Origin: Mrakia gelida
Lineage: Eukaryota; Basidiomycota; Tremellomycetes; Cystofilobasidiales; Mrakiaceae
DNA length: 64,000 nt
Direction: 5' to 3'
Assembly (NCBI GenBank): GCA_024345305.1
Contig: BRON01000020.1
Coordinates: 1 to 64,000, forward strand
The position numbers and the translations under genes are program-made. Positions within the stretch are counted from its first letter, which is position 1. Every line of letters begins with the position of its first letter. This document shows positions 1-10,117 of this stretch, piece after piece. The notes under the pieces are model-generated. The model was not told the origin of the DNA. It worked only from the letters and a program-made list of their open reading frames with translations, and ran no database searches.

Positions 1-96
1 CCCTAACCCTAACCCTAACCCTAACCCTAACCCTAACCCTAACCCTAACCCTAACCCTAACCCTAACCCTAACCCTAACCCTAACCCTAACCCTAA
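1..96. repeat. Telomere, 16 CCCTAA repeats
   Basis: Sixteen uninterrupted copies of CCCTAA run from the first base. The other strand reads TTAGGG towards the end, so this is the left chromosome end with the C-rich strand shown 5' to 3'. There are no variant units. The sequence then changes directly into the C/T/A-only stretch that follows. Confidence 0.98.
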
Positions 97-600
97 CTTC
101 CCTTCCTTCTCTTCCTCACTCCAACACTTCTACTCACTTTCAAACTTTCCACAAACACTCTTATACACTCCCTTCTCACTTTCTTTACTCCAAAACCACT
201 TCCTCCCTTCTCACTTTCTTTACTCCAAAACCACTTCCCTACTACTACTTCACTCTCAAACCCACTCCAACTCTCTTTTTCACTTTTTTTCATTTCCTTT
301 TCCCTCCCACAGCTCTCTTTTCCTACTACAACACCCTCCCACACTTTCTCAAACTTACTACATCACTTCACCTTCACTTTCACTTCCTTTTCACTTTCTC
401 TACTTTCTCTACTTCCTCACTACTTCCCCTACTCTTTTCTCCTTCTCACTCCAACTCCTCAACTTCTTCTCTCTCTTTTCAATTTTCTTCACCCAAACAC
501 CTCCAAACCAACTCACCTACTACCCAACACTGTTTCTCTACTTTTTCTTCACTTTCACTACTCTACTACTCTCCCACTCCTTCCGTCGTACCCAACACTC
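97..600. repeat. Telomere-adjacent G-depleted region with 35-bp tandem duplication
   Basis: Between 97 and 531 the + strand contains a single G (at 312); everything else is C, T and A, in CTTTCACTTCC-like runs. G returns slowly after 531. Positions 168-202 and 203-237 are an exact 35-bp tandem duplication. The skew removes stop codons on the minus strand, so an 83-codon open frame there (93-344) is a composition effect and not a gene. No coding signal is seen. Confidence 0.85.
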
Positions 601-734
601 TTCCAACACGTCCTTTCCTTCCCTTCTCCAGCCCAACACCCCAGCGCTGTCCCTTGTCTCCACGACTCATAGACGGTTTCAGCTAGTCGTTTTCACTTTC
701 CAAGACTGTCTTCATTGCTGGAAAGGAGATCAGT

Positions 735-2380
735 GGCGACTTGAGCAGGTCAGGGTGCTTCGTCAGAAGGAAGGACGTGACTGGAACAAACAGTCATGAG
801 ACGATCCCTTTCATCTCGTATAGATCACCTCGAGTGATTCAAAGTTGAAACCGAATTTGAATTCCCTTTCGATCGCATATACCCACGACTATAGTGGTGG
901 TTTCGTTCGTGTTCTCCTAGCCGGTGAAAAGCATGTCCACCCTTTCGCATCTCGACGCGAGCACCCCCAGTTCGGGCCCCAAGCAGCTGGAGTGGCATCA
1001 AACATATTGAGAGAACCCTCAAAGGCACCTGAGATGATCTGCGTTGGTTTCGACCAGCTGAGAGAAAATTTGAGTGAGTCGAACTGGCACAAGAGGGGAG
1101 AGGACGCGACATGAACAAGGGATCACGAATCGACTTCTTCCGCCTCGTATAGATCACCTCGAGTGATTCATAGTTGAAAACGAATTTGAATTCCCTTTTG
1201 ATCGCATATACCCACAAGTATACAGGTGCGCCCGTTCATGTTCTAGTAGCCGTCAAAGAGCGCGTCCACCATCTCGCACCCACTTACGAACACTTTTAAC
1301 TTCGGACCCAGAGCAGCTGGAGCGGCACCGAATATATTGGGAGAACCGTCAAGACTACTAGAGATGATCCGAATTGGTTTCGATCAGGTCAGAGAAGATT
1401 TGAGCGAGTCGGAGTTGGCTGGCAGTGGGGAGGACGTGACTGGAAGGAGAAGTCCCGAATCGATCGCTTCCATCTCGTATAGACCACCTGGCGTCATACA
1501 TAGATCGAACCAGCTTTTAGTTCCCTTTTGATCGCATCTACCCACGAGTATATAGGTGCGCCTGTCCGTGTTCTAGTAGCCGTCAAAGAGCGCGTCCACC
1601 ATCTCGCACCCACTTACGAACACTTTTAACTTCGGACCCAGAGCAGCTGGAGCGGCACCGAATATATTGGGAGAACCGCCAAGACTACTAGAGATGATCC
1701 GAATTGGTTTCGATCAGCTCAGAGAAGATTTGAGCAAGTCAAACTTGGCTGGAAGAAGGGAGGACGTGACTGGAAGGAGAAGTCCCGAATTGATCGCTTC
1801 CATCTCGTATAGACCACCTGGCGTCATACATAGATCGAACCAGCTTTTAATTCCCTTTTGATCGCATATACCCACGAGTATATAGGTGCGCCCGTTCATG
1901 TTCTAGTAGCCGTTGAAGAGCGCGTCCACCATCTCGCACCCACTTACGAACACTTTTAACTTCGGACCCAGAGCAGCTGGAGCGGCACCGAATAGATTGG
2001 GAGAACCGTCAAGACTACTAGAGATGATCCGAATTGGTTTCGATCAGCTCAGAGAAGATTTGAGCAAGTCGAACTTGGCTGGAAGAAGGGAGGACGCGAC
2101 TGGAAGGAGAAGTCCTAGATCGATCGCTTCCATCTGATGTAGATCACCTCGGGTCATAGATGGATCAAACAGGCTTTTGATTCCCTTTTGATCGCGTATG
2201 CCCGCGAGTATATAGGTGCGCCCGTTCATGTTCTAGTAGCCGTCAAAGAGCGCGTCCACCATCTCACACCCACTCGCAAGCACTCCCAACTCCTCAAAGA
2301 AAGCAGCTGGAGCGACACTGAACATACCCAGAGAGTCAGCGAAGCAATACGAGATCATAGGTAGGTCATCTAGCAGTGCC
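735..2380. repeat. Subtelomeric tandem array, 330-bp period, about five units
   Basis: A landmark reading CTCGTATAGA(T/C)CACC recurs at 815, 1144, 1474 and 1804, with a decayed version at 2134, giving spacings of 329, 330, 330 and 330. A partial unit begins near 735 and the last unit fades out near 2380. The units starting at 1474 and 1804 are almost identical, while the outer ones are more diverged. Every unit keeps a GTATATAGGTGCGCC-like block and a CAGCTGGAG(T/C)GGCA block. Because 330 is a multiple of three, each unit shows the same 60-70 codon open frames, all ending in stops. I read this as a satellite and not a gene family. Confidence 0.93.
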
Positions 2381-3735
2381 ACGGAAGAACTGACGAACGT
2401 CGAAGGGAGGCAAGGTCGAGATGGAGGGAAGGGGAGGAGAGGTGAGCTCAACGCAAGCCGACTCGACGACCGAGAGAGGCCTTCCAACACTCCTACAGTA
2501 TCCCTCTACTTCCCCACCTATGGGCCCACTATATATAAGCCGTATGAATTCGCCAGAAGGGAGGAAAGGGAGCAAGAACTCGTCTCGACAGCTTCGACAA
2601 AGGAAAGGAAGGAGAAAGGTCGAGCTGCCAGCGCATCAAATCGCGAGGTCGAGGGAGGAAGAGGAGAGCCAAGGCGTGCGATGGGAGCGGTTTGCGATGG
2701 AGGGGAAAGTATACTAGAGTGGTAGGAAAGAGAGAACGAGAAGATAGAGTGAGTAGGAGAGTCTCAGCAGCATGCGATGCATGGGAGGAAGGAAAGTCAA
2801 GCTCAACAAGACTCCATGAGCGAGGAGCCTCAACCGTATACATCCCTCAAAATCTGAGACCACCAGCCTAGGCTCCACAGCCGCCCTACTATACCCTCCA
2901 AGTCTCATCGCGATTCGAGCAAGAGGAGGGGAGAACGAAACGAGAGAAGATGGAGGGAAGGGAGGGAAGGAGGTGGAGGTGGAGCTCACCTCGATCGAGC
3001 TCATTTTCTCCTGCATCCAGCCTTGACGAGAGATAAAGACCAGCTGGGGTTGGTCCCATACTACCAAAGAGTCATAATGGAGAAGGAGGGACCGGGGGGA
3101 GGCCCATGTATAGAGCGAGAGGAGAGAGCAGGTGGGTGTTGAGCTTGAGCAAGCAAGAAGCTCCTCCCTTGGACACGTTCATAGCTGCTGAGAGGGGACT
3201 CTAGCAGTAAATCCAAATCTGAGTAGATAATAGTCAGGAGAGTAGGTATAGAGAACACGCTCCTCATTCGAGCGCGCAAATTTTCCTGCTAGGAAGCTCA
3301 CACTCGCATAGGAAAGAGGAGAAGGAGCTCAGAGGTGAGCTTGAGCTCATACCTTTCAACCTCGAGACGTCGGCAAATCTTCACTCTAGAGTTAAGCCCT
3401 TTATACCGGACATACTAGAGCTACTAATCAACGGCCCTAGCTCTTCGCATAGCAGGAACTCGGCCTTGAATATACAGGGCAGCTGAAAGAGAGAGGATTG
3501 AGCTCCTCCGAAAAGAACTCGCGGAAGTCAGCTCGAGCTCGCCCTCTTCATCGTTTTGAGGTACCTCTCGGGAGAGTCGCTGTCGACAATGCAGATTTTA
3601 TCGTATGAGTCTGTACTTCTGATACATTGTGCTTCATGGGTAGATCTCGCTGGTCGTGTTTCCCGTTTGCGATTCGGTGGAAGGAGGAAGGAGAACGAAG
3701 CGACGCAAAGTCCGGGTAGTCCAAAAAGGGCTGCT
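2381..3735. other. Subtelomeric unique DNA, no gene supported
   Basis: Purine-rich on the + strand with frequent GAGCTC hexamers. A TATA-like run (TATATATAAG) lies at about 2531, but no credible reading frame follows it. Open frames here reach about 117 codons and lack domain-like content, splice logic or the codon bias of the genes after 12 kb. Confidence 0.5.
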
Positions 3736-3790
3736 GGAACGGTCGGACTACCCGGATCCGGGTAGTCGACTCCACGGAATCGACCGTTCC
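3736..3790. repeat. Nested palindrome / cruciform-capable inverted repeat
   Basis: Positions 3746-3767 form a perfect 22-bp palindrome centred on GGATCC. It is flanked by a second pair of perfect 10-bp arms, GGAACGGTCG (3736-3745) and CGACCGTTCC (3781-3790). Part of the inner arm (CCGGGTAGTC) also occurs just upstream at about 3711-3720. No flanking transposase or gene was found. Confidence 0.85.
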
Positions 3791-4694
3791 TGGAGGCAGG
3801 AACGGCGCGCATACCGTTAGAGGACGGGTCGAGATGATGATGAAAAGTTTTGCGACGCACTGGTTGGGCTGGGGTGGGGTGGGATGGGATGGGGAGAGGG
3901 CGAAAGGGGCGGAAGGGGTGGAATGGATAATGTTCGAAGCAGAATGGGGAGATGGTTAGGGAGAGGGAATGAATGAGGTTGCGGTTGGACAGACGAGAGG
4001 ACAACGCAAGAGAGCGAGAGAAGCAGGGAGGAGAGGAAGAGAGTGTAAGCTCGAACCGAATTGTTCCGCTCGTTTCATTCCGGTCTCGATCCAAGAGGAA
4101 GAGTGAGGGCGAGGGCGGCTTGTAGATGTGTATCTCTCTGAATGAGAGTGTGGTTTGGTTGCGGACGTTTGGATTGGCGGTGTCTGGAGAGGAGTTGGGT
4201 GGGAGGGAGGGGAAGAAGAATGAAAGGATTCGGGACGAAGGAGGAGGATAGCAAGGACGAGGGAGGCTGGGAAGGGGGGTGAGGGAGGGAAGACGAAGGG
4301 CACGTAGAGTGTGCGCAGGCGAAAGAAAATGTCCAACTCGGAGAGGGGCAGCATTCAATAAAACAAGCTGAGAACGAGCTGAGCGTGAATCAACCCGCGT
4401 GTTGATTGCGTTTTCCCCTCTTTCCTTTTCTTCCTTTCTCCTTCCTCTCTTCCCCCTCGACACATTGAACTTCCACACGACAGCGCCCAAGCCAACGAAG
4501 CAACGTGTGGGCAGGGAAAGCCGCTTTGAAGAAAAACCAGGAAGGAGGAACATGGAGGAGAGGACAGTGGATCGAACCAGCTCCGTTCGTTGTTCTTTGT
4601 TCCATCTGAGCGGCTTTCAGCTCTTTGCATCAGTCTCTGTCAACTCATCTTCTCTACTTCCACACCGTCAAATCATATGCATCGCATCAACTGG

Positions 4695-4698
<4 letters not shown>
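3791..4698. other. Subtelomeric DNA, long antisense open frame but no gene called
   Basis: A minus-strand open frame of 341 codons covers 3528-4553. Its product is rich in Ser, Pro, Leu and Arg, has no recognisable motif, and lies in a stretch whose minus strand is C/T-rich and so poor in stops. No promoter, splice or domain evidence supports it. Confidence 0.4.

Positions 4699-4725
<27 letters not shown>
4699..4725. repeat. Poly-C homopolymer, 27 bases
   Basis: An unbroken run of 27 C on the + strand, far longer than any other homopolymer in the window. The true length is uncertain because such runs are poorly sequenced. On the opposite strand it is a G27 tract able to form quadruplexes. 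Confidence 0.9.
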
Positions 4726-5744
4726 TAGTCTCCTCTCCTCCCCTTATCTACCAAAACAGAGGCGGCAGGAGAACGAAACCAAAGCTTAGACCGGAAACGA
4801 CGAGCAGAGAAGAGAGCCTCCTCCATTCGAGCGTTGTGATTTCTGGTCGCTGCTCTCTTTCCCATCCTTTTCAGTTTCCTCTCTTGTTCTCTTCTTGTTC
4901 TCTGCTTCTTGCTTTCACGTTTTGCCCTCTCTCTCTCCCACTCGAACACACCTGCCTGCCTATGTGACACCACTCAAGACTGGTGTGCTCACATCGCGTA
5001 CAGAGCGAGGGCGCCTGGGTTTTTAGAGAATCATCGGAGCGCTCAGCTCAGAATCCACCCACACGCTTCCCGGCAAGATTTTCCGTCCGTCTTAAGGGTT
5101 GAGCAGCTCTGCACCGCTTCGAACCCACATCTTGCGCGCTGACCAAACGAGGGAGTGAAAGTCTTTACAGATCTCGCGAGGGGCTTAGAATGAGCTGGAA
5201 ACGAATCGAGCAAATCTGCCCTTCCCTTAGGGGTGCTAACCGAATCAGCCCGGGAGAGGCTTAGTGCTACTATACCCCCTTTGAGAGGACGAGAGGGAGA
5301 GTCAAAATCTTCACGCGTTCCATAGAGAACGCTTCGTTTCGCTCCTTTGCGCTCAAGTCCCCATTCTGAACACTCGCGTTTCAACCCCAATCACCCCCAT
5401 TCTTTTCTCGCCTTCCCGGTCTCCGTTTGAAGCAAGTTTTCGTCGGTCTCTTAATCCAACTATTCTTCATGCATACGAACAAGGAGACGCGTGAAAGGCT
5501 TAGTTTCGAGTCGGGGCTTGAGCTGAGGGGGAAGTGCAGGAACCAGAAATCACAACGCTCGAACTGAGGCTAGGCGCGACGCGAGTTCGGGTTGAAGCGA
5601 TGGCTTTGGTTTGACCTCGTTCGTTTTCTATCTGCCCTACCATCGTTTTGTGATGACTGAGCTCTAGGAGTGTCAAGATATGTTGTGAAGACATTGTACA
5701 CCCATTAGGGCAGGGGGGACGTGTCAAGGGCAGGGCTGAGGAAG
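4726..5744. other. Subtelomeric DNA, nothing recognised
   Basis: Only short open frames of 60-125 codons are present, with no conserved motif. I looked for tRNA-like cloverleaf elements by eye and found none. Confidence 0.4.
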
Positions 5745-6850
5745 ACTCGCCGTTTTTGGAAACGGGACGAGGGAAATTGCCATCTTTAGAAACCTCGTCT
5801 CTTTATCCAACTGGGTACTCTTTGAGGCTCTACAGCGGTCTGAACGCCGTAGACGAATGGTCTGAAGGCCCTTGGAGCAAGTAAGAGGATTCCCTCCGCG
5901 CTCTTTCAAGGACTCGCCGACATTGGACAACCAGAGCTGAGAGAGACGCGCCAGGTTTGCGAAGCGGTCTGACTCAGCAGTTAGGCGTCTGGTGGGAGTC
6001 GTACGTGTTTGAGGAGCCGGGAAGAACAGCAATGGGTGATTCGAATGGAGACGCATCGAGCGCTTTGACCCACCACTTTTGGAAAGCAAGAGCAGCCGAC
6101 TCACCCCTTTTGGAAAGCTCGCTCCCCTCGCTTTCCGAGCACACTTCCCAGCTCTCTACGATGCTCAACGCTATAGGGTAGCAATTGGACGGAGAGGGAG
6201 TGGACTCAAACTCTCAGCAGGTTGGTCTCCTTCACTTGCCAGTTTTGGAAAACCAGAGATTCTCCACTTTTGCAAAAATCGTCTCTTCATCCGTTTGGGT
6301 ACTCTTTGAGGCCCTACAGAGAGCTCGACGTGGTACAGGAGCAGTCTGAAAGCTTGAACCGTTGGAGTGGCTCAGTGTCGAGCAGGGAGACACGGTAAAA
6401 CCAGCCTTTTACTCTCGTTTTGGCTGACTTGCCGTTTTTGGAGAGTTCGCCATTTTTGGAAAGTAGTCGAAAGTAGTCTCTATAAGCTCTCTGATGGTGT
6501 GATAGCGATCTCCTCCGTCTGGAAGTTAAACCCTTGAGGCACTAGTGGGTACTCCGAGCAGGCTTGAAAGCAGAGACATATCGAGCTCGCTTTTTTCCTC
6601 GACTTACCAGCTTTGGGAAGGAAGAGCAGCCGAGTCGCCGATTTTGGAAAAGATTGCCTCCATCGATCTTCAAGAAGTCTTGCAGGCCCTCGAGAGGGTT
6701 TGACATAGCGGAAGAGGGGTGGAGGGATGCGGACGTGGATTGAACTCCCAGCGCGTCGTTTTCATGGACCCGCCAGTTTTGGAAAGACTCGCCAATCTTG
6801 GAAAAGGAGAAGAGACACGGCCGCCAGTCTTGGAAAGAGCCCGAAGACCC
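5745..6850. repeat. Cluster of degenerate short repeats, consensus near TCGCCANTTTTGGAAA
   Basis: About a dozen related copies are visible on the + strand, at roughly 5745, 5776, 6069, 6098, 6234, 6262, 6428, 6446, 6602, 6632, 6769, 6788 and 6819. Each has a (A/T)(C/T)(T/C)GCC(A/G) lead followed by TTTTGGAAA or a one- or two-base variant. Many come in pairs about 18-35 bp apart. A larger block, reading TCGTCTCTT(T/C)ATCC then GGGTACTCTTTGAGG, also occurs twice (about 5795-5835 and 6277-6316). All copies lie on one strand. No open frame explains them. Confidence 0.75.
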
Positions 6851-6959
6851 CCTCGATGCCGGCTTATTCGCTACTGAACGCGGGGTTACGGCTGAGTCTC
6901 TACTGGATCACCACCTTGTTGCCAAATGGAGGTAAGTAAGGACGATATGGTTGAGCGAG

Positions 6960-7460
6960 ATGCGCTGGCTTCGTGTGCCTTCGAAGATGTGGTCGGTTGG
7001 GATGTGATGGGTTGGGAGGTGGTGGGCTTGCGAGGTGGTTGGTTATTTAGGGATCTGGTCGTTTTGAACGGCGCGCTGCAAAGGCGGCCTTCTATACATC
7101 TGAAGTTGCTCTAACAGTACCTGTCACAGCCGTGAGCCCCCTCAGACCCGCTCGTAGCTCTCCAGCATTGCTTGCCGTCGGCGGTGAGGTGAGCTGGGAT
7201 TTGGTGGTTTGGAGAATCCGGTCCCTCGCGATCTGGTGCGTTCAGGATGTAGTCATCTGCTGGGCTCTTAGCGAGGATGGCCCACTTCCATACAGCTCAG
7301 AGCAATCACAGTGCTTCCGTAAGATCCGGGGAATGGCCTTGGAAGATGTGGTTGGTTGAGATGTGGCCGGTTGAGGATGTGGTCGTTTGGGATGTGGTTG
7401 GTTAGAATGTGGTCGCTTGAAAGGTGGTGGGTTTGGATATCTGGTTGCTTGGAACGGATG
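6960..7460. repeat. 15-bp minisatellite, GATGTGGTCGGTTGG-like, two patches
   Basis: From about 7340 to 7460 roughly seven units of 15 bp follow each other, each close to GATGTGGTNGNTTGN. A shorter, more decayed patch lies at about 6975-7050. The period equals five codons, which leaves open frames on the + strand (for example 6926-7114 and 7356-7583) with a repetitive W/V/G product; I treat these as a by-product. The 290 bp between the patches hold nothing recognisable. Confidence 0.75.
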
Positions 7461-8780
7461 ACCAGAGTGGTAGGTAGTATGCAGGACTTTTTACCAGGAG
7501 AAAAAGAAGCTCAGACACAGAGCTCAAGACAGCGAGAAAGAGAAAGGGAAAACCCTCTGAACGAGACGCCGCTTGTCTGCTGAGGAACTATGTCTTCGTT
7601 GCCTCTGACAACGAGAGAGTGAGTGCAAGAAAAAGTCAGAGAAGAAGGAAATTCTGCTGAGGGGCCTTCAATGTCGTGCGTGCACTCTAAATGACACGTC
7701 TCTGCCGCTCTCTTCCCTTCTTAGCAGGACTAGCAGACCGCTTCAGGATGGGAGTGGGCGGACGTCGTTGATCCATAAAAAACAGATAGCGTACCAAGAA
7801 GCTGGAGGGATACAAAGGAAGAGAGAGGAAAATCAGGGAACGAAAGCAACACGTGGCGTCGCTCGACCTCTGGAGCTGGCAATTCATCGCGGAAGGGGCT
7901 ACCAAACCAGAGCATAAGAAAGAAGAAGGCCAGAGGAAGATATCACGAGGTGCAAGATTTACGATGGGCAGGTTTGATGCCGAACACCAAAAAACGAAAA
8001 AGGCGGTGGAAGGAGAGAAGGAGGGCAAAAAAAAACTTAGAGGAAAACGAGGACGCCCGAACGACTCCTGGACACATCTTCCTCCTTGACGGCTAAAATA
8101 CCCTTGGTAGTCAGAATATATGAGTCGCTGAGGAAGAGATAGACCAAGAGGAGTTGGATGAGGTTGCAAGGGAATTTGAGAAAAGAGAAAGCGTGAAAGG
8201 GAATGAGAGAACGAAGCGTCGACGTCTGGCTTGCGAAGCAGAGATCGGGTCCTCTTGTTGGGGTTTTTTTTTTTTTTAACAAGAGAACCGATCTCTGTCC
8301 TCATCTAACCCTAAAGCGTAAGGCACTCGGTTTGAGATGAATGGGAGAATGGGAGAATGGTGAGTCTTGAGGTCGACCTTTGAGTTGACGCGTTGAGCTG
8401 CTCTCTCGACCTCTGCTCAAGAAAGCTCTCATTCAGAGAGACGATATAGCAGTTCGACAACCTTACTCCAGAAGAAGGATTGTAGAGCAAAGGGGCTGAG
8501 GGGGATAAGCAACTACAAATGCAAAACCTAGAAAAGGAAACACAAGGCGACGCAACGGGAATCAACTTCTGATCGTTCTTCTTCGCCCGCGCTCTCATTC
8601 TGCTTTTCCGTCAAGGTCAGCCCGAACAGAGCGCGGAGGAGAAGAACGCTCAGAAAAATCAGTCGTCTCGCGAAGATATGAAAGAACGGGAAAGGAAGGT
8701 GGTTGAAAAACACCGACGCGTTCAAACTTTAGACGACGTGTCCGTCCCGCTCTCTCCCCTTCCAGCCTTCTTAAGATGCA
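7461..8780. other. Subtelomeric DNA, no gene supported
   Basis: A minus-strand ATG frame of 205 codons (7687-8304) ends in a short basic tail, and a T run lies at about 8266-8278. The frame has no recognised motif and poor codon bias, so I do not call it. The remaining stretch is short open frames only. Confidence 0.4.
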
Positions 8781-9830
8781 TCATTCCGAGCGTAAGAGCG
8801 GTTGGCCATCTCCCCCATAGAGAGAACGCACGAGCTGGAAAAATGAGGTGGAAAAGAAGGAGGAAAGGGAAGAAAAAGGTCCGACACGACGCGTCCTTTG
8901 ACCTTTGAGCGGCACGTCGTTCGCTCTCGTGTTCCTCCTCAGCTTCATGTGAGGAAATGGGAGCGAACGGACTCTCGTCTCATAGGGAGGTCGAGGGAGC
9001 GTAGGTGATACACGAGTATCATAGGAGGAGGCAAAAAAGGGAGATGGATGTGTGTGCGCGTCGATACAAATTGCTTGTCTCCGACCCAGCGTCCCCTCCA
9101 GTTTAGAATCCCGTACATATTTGGGGCCTCGTGACAGCGGCGAAACCCTGAGTTCGGAGGGATCTGAGCGAAGAGCTGGATGAAGGGCTGAAGGAAGAGA
9201 ACGAGTGAAAAAAGAGCAGTCGACGACGCGACTCGTCTCGTTTGGGGAAGAACAAGGATAGCGGAGAGAGATACGAGTGGAGAGAGGAACGGAATGAGAC
9301 AGAGGCGCATTAGAAGATTTGCGCTTGCAGAATAAGATGAAAAGAGCGCAAAAGGGGGCAGGTGTGTGTCGACAGAGCAACTGAAATCGACGCTTTTCCG
9401 TTCCTTGACAGGTCCGTCTTGCTCTCCTTTCCGCTCTTCCTCTCCAGCCCGACATCTCCAACGACGTCAGCAACCTCGCCATCCAAGCCGACATAGAGGA
9501 GAGTCTGGTCAGAATGGATGGTGAAGTCGAGTGGTGAGGGATGAAAAGCCGCAGAGGAAGAGGAGGTGGGACGAGAGGACCAGGAAGAGGTCAAAGAGGA
9601 ATGAAGATGAGATGCAGGGTTGAAGAAGAAGACGAGAGATGATGAATCAGAGGGGAAAGAGATCGAAAAAAGGGAAAGAAGAAAAGGATATAGGAATGAG
9701 AAAGAAAAAAAAAAGGCGGGTGTCGCGTCGTCGGTTCATCCAGCGAGGACGCTTGCCCTCGAGGACACCGTGAGCTGACGTCCGCCAGCTCGACGTGAAC
9801 ACCCTATTTAAAGCTACGCAGAAAACTCAG
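8781..9830 (-). other. Possible minus-strand coding region, exons unresolved
   Basis: On the minus strand, 9594 down to about 9440 reads as a protein-like segment (containing HSDQTLLYVGLDGEVADVV) with good codon bias. A pyrimidine tract and CAG acceptor precede another candidate exon near 9180-9060. The frames do not join without assuming extra introns, and no ATG is clear. A TATTTAAA box at about 9803 lies just upstream for minus-strand transcription, though it also reads on the + strand. I do not recognise the product; it could equally be a decayed gene. Confidence 0.25.
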
Positions 9831-10117
9831 AGAAGCGAGTCTGAGATGCGATGGATTGGGTGCAGACGCGTCGGCGGACGAAGGATCGAGAGCCGGAGTG
9901 GTAGGCAGAGGGAAAGGTTTGGGAAAGAGAGGAGAAGATGAGACTGAGGAAAGAACGAGCGTAAGAAGAGATGTAGAGACAATAATGCAGCTAGATGGAA
10001 GGAACGGGGGAAGAGCGAACGAAGTGAAGGCTCGGAGTCACCTGCTCCGCCATCACCTTCCCTCAAGACCGATCTCCGAATCGACATCCCCCGATACCTT
10101 CCCACGTACAAGAGTTT

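Noticed and set aside
735..2380. Possible small proteins in each 330-bp unit (MIRIGFDQLREDL-like)
   Set aside because: They repeat only because the period is a multiple of three; each has in-frame stops and no conserved start context.
3528..4553. 341-codon open frame on the minus strand in the subtelomere
   Set aside because: The strand is C/T-rich and poor in stops, the product is low-complexity Ser/Pro/Leu/Arg without motif, and codon use differs from the proven genes.
6480..6560. Stretch resembling part of 5S rRNA (GAAGTTAAAC followed by CTAGTGGGTACT)
   Set aside because: Only the middle is similar; the outer helices and the flanking conserved parts of 5S rRNA do not fit, and the GGGTACT block belongs to the local repeat seen at 5820 and 6297.
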